DNA of 64,000 bases from Actinobacillus capsulatus DSM 19761 (lineage in GTDB: Bacteria; Pseudomonadota; Gammaproteobacteria; Enterobacterales; Pasteurellaceae). Shown here in pieces: positions 34,974 to 45,498 of the stretch. The position numbers and the translations under genes were made by a program. The stretch spans positions 1 to 64,000 of the forward strand of contig NZ_KB893932.1 in the NCBI RefSeq assembly GCF_000374285.1, in the 5' to 3' direction. Under the pieces are notes generated by a model. The model did not search any database, was not told the origin of the DNA, and saw only the letters and a list, made by a program, of their open reading frames with translations. Within the stretch, counting starts at the first letter, position 1; each line of letters opens with the position of its first letter.

Positions 34974-35795
34974 ATGAAACACTACCCACTTCTAAGCTTT
35001 ATCGGCACCGGCAATATGGCATACGCCATCATTCAAGGCTTACTAAAAAGCCATTATCCTGCCTCGCAAATCATCGCTTGCAACAAAAGCAATTTAGCTC
35101 GCCGAGCGGAATTACAAGCAATCGGCATTGCAACAAATTTTACCAATCGTGAAGCAGTTGAACAGGCGGAAGCCATTGTATTGGCAGTCAAACCACAAAT
35201 GATGGCTGAAGTTTGCAGCGAATTTTCCAGCATAGATTTTTCGAATAAAACCGTGATTTCTATCGCAGCAGGGATTTCAGTTGCTCGTTTAGAACAGCTT
35301 TTACCCACTGCAAAAAATATCATCCGCACCATGCCGAATACGCCCTCGCTGATTGGCGAAGGTATGATCGGGTTATTTGCAAAAAAATCAATAAATTCGA
35401 CCGCTTGTCAATTTGCGGAGGGCTTAATGTCGGCAGTAGGGAAATGCTATTGGGTCGAGCAAGAACAGCAAATCAATCATATTATTGCAGTGACCGGTTC
35501 CAGCCCTGCCTATTTCTTCCGTTTTATGGAAGCAATGCAGAAAAGTGCAATGCAAATGGGATTCAGTGAAGCTGATGCACGTTTATTGGTGCAACAAGCC
35601 GCATTAGGCGCAGCAAAATTAGTCGAAGCAAACCCGAATACGCCTCTGTCAACATTACGAGAAAACGTGACTTCAAAAGGTGGAACAACAGCTAAAGCTC
35701 TGGAAGTATTTGAACAACACGCATTAACGGAAACGGTTGATCAAGCAATGTGGGCAGCTATTCACCGAGCGGAAGAAATGGAGCAACAACTATGA
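34974..35795 (+). CDS. proC: Pyrroline-5-carboxylate reductase
   Basis: Reduces 1-pyrroline-5-carboxylate to proline. 273 residues with the NADPH loop FIGTGNMAYAI near the start, AVKPQMMAEVC, TVISIAAGIS, RTMPNTPSLIGEGM, GSSPAYFFRFMEAM and the proline-site helix LRENVTSKGGTTAKALE. All match the family. Its stop overlaps the start of the MFS gene as ATGA. A USS at 35399-35408 encodes Ser-Thr-Ala-Cys. Confidence 0.97.
   Translation: MKHYPLLSFIGTGNMAYAIIQGLLKSHYPASQIIACNKSNLARRAELQAIGIATNFTNREAVEQAEAIVLAVKPQMMAEVCSEFSSIDFSNKTVISIAAGISVARLEQLLPTAKNIIRTMPNTPSLIGEGMIGLFAKKSINSTACQFAEGLMSAVGKCYWVEQEQQINHIIAVTGSSPAYFFRFMEAMQKSAMQMGFSEADARLLVQQAALGAAKLVEANPNTPLSTLRENVTSKGGTTAKALEVFEQHALTETVDQAMWAAIHRAEEMEQQL
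35399..35408 (-). repeat. DNA uptake signal inside proC
   Basis: GACCGCTTGT in frame (TCG ACC GCT TGT), giving STAC in a variable part of ProC. Confidence 0.75.
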
Positions 35796-36964
35796 TAAAA
35801 CTAACCCCATTCCAGTGGGCGGCATTTAATTTCTTTGGTTTCTTTTGCGCTTACGGCGTATTTTTACCATTTATGCCCGTATGGCTAAAACAGCATGGCT
35901 ATAGCACCGAGATGATCGGTTTACTCGCCTCATTCGGCTATTTATTCCGTTTTGCCGGCGGAATGCTGTCATCACAACAGGTTAAATCGTCCAATCAATT
36001 AATTCCAACCGCGCGTGTGCTGACGTTATTAAATCTGATTGCGATTATTCTCATTGTGTGGTCGGTAGATTCTATTTGGTTGCTATTCCCTGCGTTGATG
36101 CTTTTCCATATTTTTAACGCCGGTGCAATGCCTATCGGTGACAGCATTGCTTCGCTTTGGCAACAACAAGTCGGCATTGATTACGGCAAAGCCCGTTTAT
36201 TTGGCTCAATCGCTTTTGTGGTCGGCTCACTGAGTACCGGTTATTTAACCGGCTGGCTGGGTGAAGACTCCATTATTTGGATTATGTTCGGTTTCTTTAT
36301 CTTATTAGGCTGTGGGCAATTACTTACACCTAAAGTCAGCTTTGAAAATCAACAAGATAAGAACTCTTCATCAACTCTCAGCTATTGGCAAATTCTCAAA
36401 GAGCCGACTACGTTACGTATGATGTTTGCCGTTTCATTAATTCTTGGTTCACACGCCGCTTACTATATTTATAGTACGATTCATTGGTCGGCAGCCGGTA
36501 TTTCCACCCAAACCAGCAGCTTGTTATGGGGATTTGCGGTATGTGCCGAAATTTTATTTTTCTTATTTTCTAACCGCTTATTTAAAGCATGGCGTATTTC
36601 TCACTTGATAATCATCGCCAGTGTGATTACGATTATTCGTTGGTCAGTTTTGGCTTCAACTACCGAAATTACTCTGTTGGCAATCTCACAAACATTCCAT
36701 GCCATCACGTTCGGAATGGCACACTATGCAATGATTCGTTATATTTCAGCCCAAAGTCCGGAGAAAATTACCAAATTGCAGGGCTTATATTTTGCCTTAT
36801 CGAATTGTGGCTTTACCGCGATCTTTACCTTTGTATCGGGAATGTTATATCAAGATATGCCGAATTTTGTCTTCTGGCTGATGGCGATTATTGTTGTACC
36901 GGCAACTTTGATTGTGCCAAAAAAATTTGAAGTGAAACTAGTGCAAGGGGAAAATCATGTCTGA
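35792..36964 (+). CDS. MFS transporter (HcaT / 3-phenylpropionate permease-like)
   Basis: 390 residues and about 12 membrane helices. The start is fixed by the ATGA overlap with proC (MIKLTPFQWAAFNFFGFFCA). Further marks are FMPVWLKQHGYSTEMIGLLA and YGKARLFGSIAFVVGSLSTG, the RxxGS pattern of LacY/HcaT-type transporters. The substrate is unknown; the hcaT name reflects family likeness only. Its end overlaps citC by 8 bases, so proC, this gene and citC are translationally linked, an odd mix of functions. Confidence 0.85.
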   Translation: MIKLTPFQWAAFNFFGFFCAYGVFLPFMPVWLKQHGYSTEMIGLLASFGYLFRFAGGMLSSQQVKSSNQLIPTARVLTLLNLIAIILIVWSVDSIWLLFPALMLFHIFNAGAMPIGDSIASLWQQQVGIDYGKARLFGSIAFVVGSLSTGYLTGWLGEDSIIWIMFGFFILLGCGQLLTPKVSFENQQDKNSSSTLSYWQILKEPTTLRMMFAVSLILGSHAAYYIYSTIHWSAAGISTQTSSLLWGFAVCAEILFFLFSNRLFKAWRISHLIIIASVITIIRWSVLASTTEITLLAISQTFHAITFGMAHYAMIRYISAQSPEKITKLQGLYFALSNCGFTAIFTFVSGMLYQDMPNFVFWLMAIIVVPATLIVPKKFEVKLVQGENHV

Positions 36965-38012
36965 ATATAACATTGGTAAAGTGTTTGCATCCGACAAAAC
37001 CACTTATCAGGCAATTGATCAGCTGCTCGAACAAGAAGGCATTCGTAGAGATAATAATCTTGATTACACTTGTGCGATGTATAACAACGATGATGAAGTG
37101 ATTGCAACCGGCAGTTGTTTTTCAAATACGCTACGTTGCTTAGCGGTGTCTCATCAACATCAAGGCGAAGGCTTAATGAATCAAATTGTTACGCATTTAA
37201 TTAATGAACAATTTGAGCGAGGTAATTCACATATTTTTCTCTATACCAAAACCTCCACCAGCCAATTTTTTGCCAATTTAGGCTTTTATGAGATTGCCCG
37301 TATAGAAGGGAAAATTTCCTTTATGGAAAATCAGCGCACCGGATTTGCAAATTATTTAGCAAATTTGACCGCTTGTAGTCCGACTCCTCTCGCGACTCAA
37401 CGGGTGGCGGCGATCGTAATGAATGCCAATCCGTTTACTTTGGGGCACCTTTATTTGGTGGAAAAAGCCGCAAGCGAAAATGATCTGGTACATCTTTTTA
37501 TTGTGTCTGAAGATAAAAGTTTGGTTCCGTTTGCAGTTCGAAAACAATTGGTAGAACAGGGCGTAGCACATTTAAACAATGTGATTTGCCATGAAAGCGG
37601 TTCTTATATTATTAGTTCGGCAACCTTCCCGAGTTACTTCCAAGAGAATGATAATGCGGTCATTGAAAGTAATGCAATGCTCGATCTGCAAATTTTTACA
37701 CGTATTGCTACTGCGTTAGGCATTCAACGTCGTTACGTTGGCGATGAGCCTTTTAGCCGAGTAACCAATATTTATAACCAAATTATGCAAGACAAATTAC
37801 CAGAACAAGGTATCAAATGCGTTATCGTGCCTCGCAAAGACGTGGATGAACAAATCATTAGCGCTTCTGCTGTTCGAGAGTTGATTAAAAATGGTGATTT
37901 CACTACGATGAAACAGATGGTGCCGGCTTCTACATATCAATTTTTTACCAGCGAAGCAGCAAAACCGGTTATTGCACGTATTCAAGCAACAGATAATGTA
38001 AGGCACTATTAA
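36957..38012 (+). CDS. citC: [Citrate (pro-3S)-lyase] ligase CitC
   Basis: Acetylates the prosthetic group of the citrate-lyase acyl carrier protein, switching the enzyme on. 351 residues: an N-terminal GNAT-like acetyltransferase domain (LRCLAVSHQHQGEGLMNQIV) and a C-terminal nucleotidyltransferase domain (AIVMNANPFTLGHLYLVEKA, with the HxGH-like motif, and ISASAVRELI). Normally citC heads citCDEFXG; here the next gene is mnmA on the other strand, so citDEF are not in this cluster. A USS at 37367-37376 is read as TAC. The enzyme looks intact. Confidence 0.93.
   Translation: MSEYNIGKVFASDKTTYQAIDQLLEQEGIRRDNNLDYTCAMYNNDDEVIATGSCFSNTLRCLAVSHQHQGEGLMNQIVTHLINEQFERGNSHIFLYTKTSTSQFFANLGFYEIARIEGKISFMENQRTGFANYLANLTACSPTPLATQRVAAIVMNANPFTLGHLYLVEKAASENDLVHLFIVSEDKSLVPFAVRKQLVEQGVAHLNNVICHESGSYIISSATFPSYFQENDNAVIESNAMLDLQIFTRIATALGIQRRYVGDEPFSRVTNIYNQIMQDKLPEQGIKCVIVPRKDVDEQIISASAVRELIKNGDFTTMKQMVPASTYQFFTSEAAKPVIARIQATDNVRHY
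37367..37376 (-). repeat. DNA uptake signal inside citC
   Basis: GACCGCTTGT preceded by GCAAATTT, the extended USS flank, in the linker between the two CitC domains. Confidence 0.75.
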
Positions 38013-38042
38013 AAAAGAAATGTAAAAAAGAGATGCTAAAAA

Positions 38043-38089
38043 ACAAGCGGTCATATTTTGCAAATTTCTTACAAAATATGACCGCTTGC
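38043..38089. terminator. Inverted USS pair between citC and mnmA
   Basis: CAAGCGGTCATATTTTG (38044-38060) pairs perfectly over 17 bases with CAAAATATGACCGCTTG (38072-38088). It lies between converging genes and should stop both. Confidence 0.85.
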
Positions 38090-38110
38090 TTTATACAAGT
38101 AAGTTAATCT

Positions 38111-39280
38111 TTACTTCAATTGTTCTTCGATAACACCGCCACCTAAGCACACTTCGCCTTGGTAGAAGACCGCTGATTGTCCCGGTGTTACCGCAATTTG
38201 CGGTTCATCAAAAATAACTCGAATCGTATCATCATCCATTGGTTGAATTTCACACGCGATATCCGTTTGACGATAACGCGTTTTTACCGTGCAACGTATA
38301 TTTTCACGAATCGGCTGACGATCCACCCAGTGTAGCTGAGTTGCGATTAAACCGCTTGAAAGCAATGCCGAATTATCATGACCTTGTGCCACGACCAGTA
38401 CATTATTGATGAGGTCTTTTTCGACCACATAAAACGGATCTTCGCTTAACCCTTTCACGCCGCCAATGCCCAGCCCTTTACGCTGTCCGAGAGTGTGGTA
38501 CATCAACCCATCATGGCGACCGACAACTTTACCATCCACTGTTCTGATTTCACCCGGTTGTGCCGGTAAATAACGCGCTAAGAAATCTTTAAATTTACGT
38601 TCACCGATAAAGCAAATACCGGTCGAATCTTTTTTCTTCGCGGTCGCTAAACCTAGATCTTCAGCGATTTGACGTACAATTGGCTTTTCAATATCACCCA
38701 CTGGGAATAGGCTCTGTCCGACTTGCCTATGGCTTAGAGTGTAAAGGAAATAACTTTGATCTTTATTTGTATCTAAACCGCGCAATAATTGTGCGTTGTT
38801 ATCATCCCCACTACGGCGTACATAATGGCCGGTTGCAATATAATCCGCACCTAAATCTTCCGCTGCATATTCTAAAAATGCTTTAAATTTGATTTCTTTA
38901 TTACAAAGAATATCCGGATTTGGTGTACGACCCGCTTTATATTCGTTTAAGAAATGCTCGAAAACATTATCCCAATATTCTGCAGCAAAATTGATTTTGT
39001 GCAGTTTCATACCCAGCTTATCCGCCACCGCTTGAGCATCGGCTAAATCCGCCGCTGCGGTACAATAATCGGTATCATCGTCTTCTTCCCAGTTTTTCAT
39101 AAACAGGCCTTCAACTTGATAACCTTGTTGTTGCAGAATAAAAGCGGATACTGATGAATCCACACCGCCGGACATTCCAATAATCACTTTCTTTTTCGCA
39201 TTCTCCGCAAATTGCTCAGCGGTTAATTTAGCAAAGTGAGTATCATAAGTTTTTGAGCTTAGTTGAGTTTGATTTGTCAT
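38111..39280 (-). CDS. mnmA: tRNA-specific 2-thiouridylase MnmA
   Basis: Adds sulphur to U34 of Lys, Glu and Gln tRNAs. 389 residues from ATG 39280 ([20 protein letters not shown]); the frame reaches 39421 but the added part has no family similarity. PP-loop GMSGGVDSS, the first catalytic cysteine in [12 protein letters not shown], the second in [13 protein letters not shown], and [14 protein letters not shown] are all present. About 20 residues precede the usual N terminus, as in other Pasteurellaceae. Confidence 0.97.
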   Translation of the reverse strand: MTNQTQLSSKTYDTHFAKLTAEQFAENAKKKVIIGMSGGVDSSVSAFILQQQGYQVEGLFMKNWEEDDDTDYCTAAADLADAQAVADKLGMKLHKINFAAEYWDNVFEHFLNEYKAGRTPNPDILCNKEIKFKAFLEYAAEDLGADYIATGHYVRRSGDDNNAQLLRGLDTNKDQSYFLYTLSHRQVGQSLFPVGDIEKPIVRQIAEDLGLATAKKKDSTGICFIGERKFKDFLARYLPAQPGEIRTVDGKVVGRHDGLMYHTLGQRKGLGIGGVKGLSEDPFYVVEKDLINNVLVVAQGHDNSALLSSGLIATQLHWVDRQPIRENIRCTVKTRYRQTDIACEIQPMDDDTIRVIFDEPQIAVTPGQSAVFYQGEVCLGGGVIEEQLK

Positions 39281-39477
39281 AATTCTCCCGTAACTTCGGT
39301 TAAGGCGAAGCACATTGGTTGATTTAACAGATGGTAAATATTTACTTACACATATAGAAAACGGCACAAACCGAATGTTTGTGCCATTAAAATATTGAAA
39401 AGAGACTGTAAGGTTTAACAATTTTTAAACCGCTTTCCCCTCTCCCTGATTTTTCTTTTATACAAAGAAAAATCTGT

Positions 39478-39500
39478 CCCTCTCCCGCAAGGGGAGAGGG
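39478..39500 (-). terminator. Hairpin downstream of nqrM
   Basis: CCCTCTCCC-GCAA-GGGGAGAGGG; on the minus strand it is followed by ACAGATTTTTCTTTG. A second mirrored block (TTTTTCTTT / AAAGAAAAA, 39450-39472) adjoins it. Likely ends the nqr-apbE-nqrM transcript. Confidence 0.7.
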
Positions 39501-39518
39501 ATATATGTCCTTTATATT

Positions 39519-39764
39519 TTATTTTACTTCGTAAAATTGCGGTTCTTTGCTGAAACGAGCCACTTCTTCAGGATCAGCCGTACCATCCGCCATTTTAACT
39601 TTCAGATTGTCACAAGGCTCTTCACAGTCACACATTTTTTTCATACCTAATGCAGTAATACCGCCACAGCTGCCTTTGATTGTTTTTCCTTTTACGATAA
39701 AACCAATCGACATTGCAAAAATCACGGCAACAAAAAAGCCGAAGGTAATTAATAATGTTTCCAT
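39519..39764 (-). CDS. nqrM: Na+-NQR maturation protein NqrM
   Basis: An 81-residue small membrane protein needed to assemble Na+-NQR, probably by delivering iron for the membrane Fe-S centre. One N-terminal helix (LLITFGFFVAVIFAMSIGFI) is followed by the four conserved cysteines in GSCGGITALGMKKMCDCEEP plus the next residue C. It follows apbE by 12 bases, the usual nqr-apbE-nqrM order. Confidence 0.95.
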   Translation of the reverse strand: METLLITFGFFVAVIFAMSIGFIVKGKTIKGSCGGITALGMKKMCDCEEPCDNLKVKMADGTADPEEVARFSKEPQFYEVK

Positions 39765-39776
39765 CGTTCACTCCAA

Positions 39777-40817
39777 TTATTTTTGGTTAATTAATTTTTC
39801 AAATTCGCTCGACATTTTAGTTTCAAATGTTTCGCCGTTCTTAATAATCAGGAAAACCGCTAACTTTTCACGTTCAGCCACTTCCAGCGCTTTTTCCGGC
39901 CCTAATACGAATAAACCTGTTGATAAACCGTCTGCTGTCATTGTAGTCGGGGCAAACACGGTAATCGAAGCTAATTTATGGCTAACCGGACGTAGTTCTT
40001 TCGGATTAATAATGTGTGAAAGACGATTACCTTGTTCGTCTTCAAAATAATTGCGGTAATTACCGGAAGTCGCCATACCTAAATTATGTAATGGAACGGT
40101 AATCTGTGCCGCTTGTCCTTGCGCTAGCGTTGGTTGCTCAATCGCAATACGCCAATCGGCACCTTGTAAATTTTTCCCTTTACCACGCAACTCGCCACCG
40201 ATTTCCACCAAGTAATTCGCTAAACCGAGACTTTCGAGATGCTCTGCCAATTTATCTACGCCAAAACCTTTTGCGATAGAAGAAAGATCTAAATAAAGGT
40301 TCGGTACAGATTTTGCTAATAAAGATTTATCACTGCCGGTTAATGTTAACTTTTCAATGCCAACTGCCGCCGCACGTTCAGTAACTTGTTCTGCTGAAGG
40401 TACTTTATTTAAGCGTTTGTCCGGCCCGAACCCCCATAAGTTAACTAAAGGCCCGACAGTAACATCTAGCGCCCCCTCTGTCACTTTATTTAGTCGAATT
40501 GCTTCATTCACAACTTTGGCAAAATCAGGCGAAATTTCAACCGATTTATTAATCTCTTGCATTGCATTAAAACGACTGATTTGCGAATCTTGTTGGTAGG
40601 TAGACATTTCATCGTTAACAGTTTTCAATAAACTGTCCAATTGCTTCTGCACTTCATCCGGGGTTCCCAACTGCGCAACTTTTCCGTCATCAATATATTT
40701 TACCGTATAGGTTGTGCCCATCGTTTTACCTTGTAAGGTAATTTGCTCCGAGTTTTTATTACAAGCGGTTAAAAAAATTGCCGACATTGCAAAAATTAAA
40801 ATAGATTTAAGTTTCAA
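39777..40817 (-). CDS. apbE: FAD:protein FMN transferase (ApbE)
   Basis: Attaches FMN to threonines of NqrB and NqrC, and here probably RnfD and RnfG. 346 residues with a lipoprotein signal (KLKSILIFAMSAIFLTAC). The start is TTG at 40817 with a good AGAGG site; the next methionine would cut the signal peptide in half. Motifs: GKTMGTTYTV, DLSSIAKGFGVDKLAE, EIGGELRGKG, HIINPKELRPVSHKLASITV and TADGLSTGLFVLG. Confidence 0.95.
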   Translation of the reverse strand: MKLKSILIFAMSAIFLTACNKNSEQITLQGKTMGTTYTVKYIDDGKVAQLGTPDEVQKQLDSLLKTVNDEMSTYQQDSQISRFNAMQEINKSVEISPDFAKVVNEAIRLNKVTEGALDVTVGPLVNLWGFGPDKRLNKVPSAEQVTERAAAVGIEKLTLTGSDKSLLAKSVPNLYLDLSSIAKGFGVDKLAEHLESLGLANYLVEIGGELRGKGKNLQGADWRIAIEQPTLAQGQAAQITVPLHNLGMATSGNYRNYFEDEQGNRLSHIINPKELRPVSHKLASITVFAPTTMTADGLSTGLFVLGPEKALEVAEREKLAVFLIIKNGETFETKMSSEFEKLINQK

Positions 40818-40941
40818 ATTAAACCTCTTTATTTTAGTAGGTAATATTTACGGACGAATACATCACTTCGCCCCAACAAAAGAAATTACTATTGAAAAAG
40901 ACTGTAAAAACAAACTTTTTCACTAACAATTTAAACGACTT

Positions 40942-40984
40942 CAAGCGGTGTGTTTTACAAAAAATTTGCAAATCACACCGCTTG
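40942..40984. terminator. Inverted USS pair between nqrF and apbE
   Basis: CAAGCGGTGTG pairs with CACACCGCTTG around a TTTTGCAAA-type centre. It falls 38 bases after nqrF, so it may reduce read-through into apbE-nqrM. Confidence 0.65.
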
Positions 40985-41021
40985 TAAATCAAGGTACATT
41001 TATACCCTGTCCTATTTGGTA

Positions 41022-42251
41022 TTAACCACCGAAGTCATCTAATAAGATGTTTTCGTCTTCAACACCTAAACTCTTCAACATACCAATTACCGCTGCATTC
41101 ATCACTGGTGGACCACACATATAATATTCACAGTCTTCCGGTGCTTCATGATTTTTCAGATAGTTTTCATAAAGTACGTTGTGAATAAAACCTGTGTAAC
41201 CTGTCCAATTATCTTCCGGTAACGCATCTGAAAGTGCTACATGCCATACGAAGTTATCGTTTTCAGCCGCTAATTGGTCAAAGTCTTCTTGGTAGAAGAT
41301 TTCACGTTTAGAGCGAGCACCATACCAGAATGACATTTTACGTTTAGATTTTAAACGTTTTAATTGGTCGAAAATGTGTGAACGCATTGGTGCCATACCT
41401 GCACCACCACCAATAAATACCATTTCTGCATCAGTATCTTTCGCAAAGAATTCACCGAACGGGCCCGAAATCGTTACTTTATCACCCGGTTTTAATGACC
41501 AAATGTATGAAGACATTTGACCCGGTGGAACATCTGGGTTACGTGGAGGAGGCGTTGCAATACGCACGTTTAGCATAATGATGCCTTTCTCTTCCGGATA
41601 TGAAGCCATTGAGTAAGCACGGATAATATGCTCGTCCACTTTTGACACATAACGCCATAAGTTAAATTTATCCCAGTCTTCGTGATACTCTTTCGGAATA
41701 TCGAAGTCTTTATAGTTAACTGTATGAGGTTCCGCTTCAATTTGGATATAACCACCTGCACGGAAAGGTACTTCTTCACCTTCAGGAATTTGAAGTTTAA
41801 GCTCTTTGATGAAAGTTGCTTTGTTATCGTTAGAAATAACGGTACATTCCCATTTTTTCACACCAAAGATTTCTTCCGGAAGTTCAACATCCATTGAAGA
41901 TTTTACGTTTACCTGACATGCTAAACGCCAACCTTCTTTCGCTTCTTTCTTAGAAATGTGCGATAACTCGGTTGGAAGAATTTCACCACCACCAGATTTT
42001 ACTTGTACTTTACATTGGCCACATGAGCCGCCGCCGCCACAAGCTGACGATACGAAAATACCTTTACTCGCTAAAGCACCAAGTAATTTACCACCCGCCG
42101 GAAGCGTAATGCCTTTTTCCGGATCGTTGTTGATTGAGATGGTAATATCACCTGAATCGACTAATTTTGATTTAGCGAAAAGAATGATCACCGCAAGCAC
42201 TAATACCAGAGCCGTAAATGCGATAATACCGAAAATAAAATTACTATCCAC
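41022..42251 (-). CDS. nqrF: Na+-translocating NADH:quinone reductase subunit F
   Basis: The NADH-oxidising subunit, 409 residues, starting at GTG 42251 with a strong AAGGAG site. One N-terminal membrane helix ([20 protein letters not shown]), then a 2Fe-2S ferredoxin domain ([14 protein letters not shown] with a later ACQVN), then an FAD domain (RAYSMASYP) and an NADH domain ([22 protein letters not shown]). All cofactor residues are present. Confidence 0.98.
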   Translation of the reverse strand: MDSNFIFGIIAFTALVLVLAVIILFAKSKLVDSGDITISINNDPEKGITLPAGGKLLGALASKGIFVSSACGGGGSCGQCKVQVKSGGGEILPTELSHISKKEAKEGWRLACQVNVKSSMDVELPEEIFGVKKWECTVISNDNKATFIKELKLQIPEGEEVPFRAGGYIQIEAEPHTVNYKDFDIPKEYHEDWDKFNLWRYVSKVDEHIIRAYSMASYPEEKGIIMLNVRIATPPPRNPDVPPGQMSSYIWSLKPGDKVTISGPFGEFFAKDTDAEMVFIGGGAGMAPMRSHIFDQLKRLKSKRKMSFWYGARSKREIFYQEDFDQLAAENDNFVWHVALSDALPEDNWTGYTGFIHNVLYENYLKNHEAPEDCEYYMCGPPVMNAAVIGMLKSLGVEDENILLDDFGG

Positions 42252-42261
42252 GATATGCTCC

Positions 42262-42858
42262 TTATAATTGAATGCCTGAGAATGACATGAAACCTAACGC
42301 CATTAAGCCTACAGTGATAAAGGTAATACCTAAACCACGTAAACCTGCCGGAACATCAGAATATTTCATTTTTTCAGTTAAACCTGCAAGCGCAACGATT
42401 GCTAACATCCAGCCCGTACCAGCACCGATACCATAAACCACGGATTCCGTGAAGTTGTATTCACGTTGAACCATGAATGATACGCCACCGAAGATCGCAC
42501 AGTTTACGGTAATCAACGGTAAGAAGATACCTAATGCGCTATATAATGCCGGGAAGAACTTATCTAAAATCATTTCTAAGATTTGAACAAGTGCCGCAAT
42601 CACACCGATGAACGTGATGAAGTTTAAGAAACTTAAATCCACACCTTCAACAAGTGCACCGTCTTTTAATACGTGTGTATAAACTAATTGGTTAGCCGGT
42701 ACCGCAATACCTAATACTACGATTACCGCAATACCTAAACCAAAAGCAGTTGAAACTTTCTTAGACACCGCAAGGAATGTACACATACCAAGGAAGAAAG
42801 AAAGTGCCATATTCTCAATGAATACAGACTTAACAAATAGACTTAAATAATGTTCCAT
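42262..42858 (-). CDS. nqrE: Na+-NQR subunit E
   Basis: 198-residue membrane subunit with six helices. [20 protein letters not shown] and [20 protein letters not shown] carry the cysteines that with NqrD hold the intramembrane iron centre. Two bases downstream of nqrD. Homologue of RnfA. Confidence 0.98.
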   Translation of the reverse strand: MEHYLSLFVKSVFIENMALSFFLGMCTFLAVSKKVSTAFGLGIAVIVVLGIAVPANQLVYTHVLKDGALVEGVDLSFLNFITFIGVIAALVQILEMILDKFFPALYSALGIFLPLITVNCAIFGGVSFMVQREYNFTESVVYGIGAGTGWMLAIVALAGLTEKMKYSDVPAGLRGLGITFITVGLMALGFMSFSGIQL

Positions 42859-42859
42859 C

Positions 42860-43483
42860 TTATTTCTCCACTTGCTCTGGTTTCCAGGTACGAATTCCCC
42901 AAATCACAAAACCGATAATGAAGAACGCACTTGGTGCTAATAAGAATAAACCGTTTGCTTGATACCAACCGCCGTTTTGAACAGTTTCTAATACGGTAAT
43001 ACCGAAGATTTTACCTGAACCAATTAATTCACGGAAAAATGCCACGATGATTAACATCGCACCGTAACCTAAACCGTTACCGATACCGTCAACGAAACTT
43101 TCTACCGGACCTGATTTCATTGCAAATGCTTCAGCACGACCCATTACGATACAGTTAGTAATGATAAGACCTACGAATACAGAAAGCTGTTTTGATAGGT
43201 CATATGCATACGCACGTAAAATTTGGTCAACTAAGATTACAAGTGATGCAATGATAGCCATTTGTACAATGATACGAATACTGTTAGGAATAAAGTTACG
43301 AATCATTGAAATAAACATACTAGAGAAAGCAGTAACTAAACTTACTGCAATCGCCATTACTACCGCAGTTTGTAACTGAGTAGTTACCGCTAATGCAGAA
43401 CAGATACCTAAGATCTGTAATGCAATCGGGTTGTTATCCGCGATTGGAGATAACAATAACTTTTTAAGATTGTTACTCGCCAT
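42860..43483 (-). CDS. nqrD: Na+-NQR subunit D
   Basis: 207-residue membrane subunit: [20 protein letters not shown] and [20 protein letters not shown], with the paired cysteines. The start shares a base with the nqrC stop (TAATG). Homologue of RnfE. Confidence 0.98.
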   Translation of the reverse strand: MASNNLKKLLLSPIADNNPIALQILGICSALAVTTQLQTAVVMAIAVSLVTAFSSMFISMIRNFIPNSIRIIVQMAIIASLVILVDQILRAYAYDLSKQLSVFVGLIITNCIVMGRAEAFAMKSGPVESFVDGIGNGLGYGAMLIIVAFFRELIGSGKIFGITVLETVQNGGWYQANGLFLLAPSAFFIIGFVIWGIRTWKPEQVEK

Positions 43484-44256
43484 TAGTTAGCTCCCATTGC
43501 TGCTTTGAATTTCGCTAAATATGGACCGAAACCGTTAGCGCCGAACCAATATTTGAATGAGCCATCAACACCGTTTGAAGTTAATGTCGCACCAGATAAG
43601 CCATCAATACCGTGATCTTTATCTGCTGAAGCGCCTTTACCTACGGTTAACGCCACTTCATTGTTTGCGTTGAATAATTTCTTACCTACAAAGTTTTTCT
43701 GCCAATTAGGGTTAGCAATTTCACCACCAAGACCAGCTGTTTCACCTTGTTCATAGTAAGTAATACCATTTACCGTATTAGCATCCGGTTGAACCGCAAC
43801 AAAGCCGTACATAATTGACCATAAACCGTTACCGTACATAGGAAGTACTACTTGGCTTACTTTACCCGCTTCGTTTTTTACTAAATAAACTTCCGCATAT
43901 TTAGCACGTACTTTGATGTTTGCTTTATCATCAGCCGGATTAATTGCAACACTAGTTGCTGGATCTTTCGCTGCCGTGCGTGCATCGAAGTTTTGAATAC
44001 CTTCAACATAATCACCGGTCTCTAAATCAACGATTTTAGGCTCAATGAATTTTGCGTAGGTTTCTTGCACATTTGTTTTTTCTTGCATTAAACCAGCCGC
44101 TTGTAAGATATTTTTTTGTTTATCAAGCTGTTTCTGAATATCCTGTGTTGGTTTTAACAACACCGCAGCACCTGCTACGATAAGAGAACAGATCAAACTT
44201 AATAAAACCACAACGGTTAGTGTACCACCAACGCTATCTTTATTAAATTTAGCCAT
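43483..44256 (-). CDS. nqrC: Na+-NQR subunit C (covalent FMN)
   Basis: 257 residues, an N-terminal membrane helix ([20 protein letters not shown]) and a periplasmic flavin domain. The ApbE target is the threonine in [33 protein letters not shown] is typical. Overlaps nqrB by 8 bases. Confidence 0.98.
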   Translation of the reverse strand: MAKFNKDSVGGTLTVVVLLSLICSLIVAGAAVLLKPTQDIQKQLDKQKNILQAAGLMQEKTNVQETYAKFIEPKIVDLETGDYVEGIQNFDARTAAKDPATSVAINPADDKANIKVRAKYAEVYLVKNEAGKVSQVVLPMYGNGLWSIMYGFVAVQPDANTVNGITYYEQGETAGLGGEIANPNWQKNFVGKKLFNANNEVALTVGKGASADKDHGIDGLSGATLTSNGVDGSFKYWFGANGFGPYLAKFKAAMGAN

Positions 44257-45496
44257 TGTTTGCTACCCTCGCTAATCTGCGTTTGATATTACCTTGAACC
44301 ACTAAGTAGTCGAAGATTGGAGCAAATAAGTTAGCAAATAAGATCGCTAACATCATACCTTCAGGGTATGCCGGATTCACTACACGAATTAAAACGCACA
44401 TAAAGCCAATTAAGATACCGTAAGCCCATTTACCTTTGTTAGTAAATGCAGCAGAAACAGGATCTGTTGCCATAAAGAACATACCTAATGCAAAACCACC
44501 TAAAACTAAGTGCCAGTGCCAAGGCATTGAGAACAATGGGTTAGTGTCTGAGCCGATAACATTAAATAATGTTGCCGTTGCCGCCATACCAACCATTACA
44601 CCAGCGATGATTCTCCATGATGCAATACGAGCAAATACGATAATTGCTGCACCGATGATCAACATTAGAGTAGAAGTTTCACCGATTGAACCCGGGATAT
44701 TACCTAAGAAAGCATCCATCCAAGTGATCGTTTCGCCTGTTGCAACGTGTTTTAATGCACCTTGTCCACCTACAGCCCATTGTGAAAGTGCGGTTGCACC
44801 TGAGAAACCGTCTGCGGCTGTCCACACCAAATCGCCTGAAATTTGCCCCGGATAAGCGAAGAACAAGAACGCACGTCCTACCAACGCTGGGTTCATAAAG
44901 TTTTTACCCACGCCACCGAATACCTCTTTGGCAACCACCACACCGAATGTGGTCGCAAGTGCTGCTTGCCACAATGGTAATGTTGGCGGAACGATTAACG
45001 CCAAAAGGATAGACGTTACGAAGAAACCTTCATTGATTTCGTGTTTACGGATCATCGCAAACAACACTTCCCAGAAACCACCTACCGCAAAAATGGTCAG
45101 GTAGATTGGTAGGAAGAAGATTGCACCGATCCCCATTTTGCTCAATATGCCAGCGTCTTGTGAAAGGAAACCGAACGTATTTGCAAGGGCAAAGTGCCAG
45201 TTATTCGCTACGTTATTTTGTACGTTGGCAGCAAAATCGCCCACGTTTAATGCCGCTAATGATTGAACGCCCACGTTGTACATACCGTAAAACATTGCAG
45301 GGAACAATGCGAGCCACACGATTAACATCATACGTTTAGAGTCAATCGCATCACGAACGTGTGCATCTTTACGGGTGACAGTACCGGGTGAATAGAAAAT
45401 GGTATAAGCCGCCTCAAACAGCGTGTACCATTTTTCATATTTCCCACCTTGATGGAAATGGGGTTCCATTTTTTCAAAAAGATTTTTTAAACCCAT
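44249..45496 (-). CDS. nqrB: Na+-NQR subunit B (covalent FMN, quinone site)
   Basis: 415 residues, ten or so membrane helices. [20 protein letters not shown] and the FMN-attachment [13 protein letters not shown] with its threonine are diagnostic. The [17 protein letters not shown] block is shared with RnfD. The gene lies 2 bases after nqrA. Confidence 0.98.
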   Translation of the reverse strand: MGLKNLFEKMEPHFHQGGKYEKWYTLFEAAYTIFYSPGTVTRKDAHVRDAIDSKRMMLIVWLALFPAMFYGMYNVGVQSLAALNVGDFAANVQNNVANNWHFALANTFGFLSQDAGILSKMGIGAIFFLPIYLTIFAVGGFWEVLFAMIRKHEINEGFFVTSILLALIVPPTLPLWQAALATTFGVVVAKEVFGGVGKNFMNPALVGRAFLFFAYPGQISGDLVWTAADGFSGATALSQWAVGGQGALKHVATGETITWMDAFLGNIPGSIGETSTLMLIIGAAIIVFARIASWRIIAGVMVGMAATATLFNVIGSDTNPLFSMPWHWHLVLGGFALGMFFMATDPVSAAFTNKGKWAYGILIGFMCVLIRVVNPAYPEGMMLAILFANLFAPIFDYLVVQGNIKRRLARVANNG

Positions 45497-45498
45497 TT

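Noticed and set aside
38111-39421. MnmA with a 47-residue N-terminal extension
   Set aside because: The added stretch has no family likeness; ATG 39280 gives the usual start.
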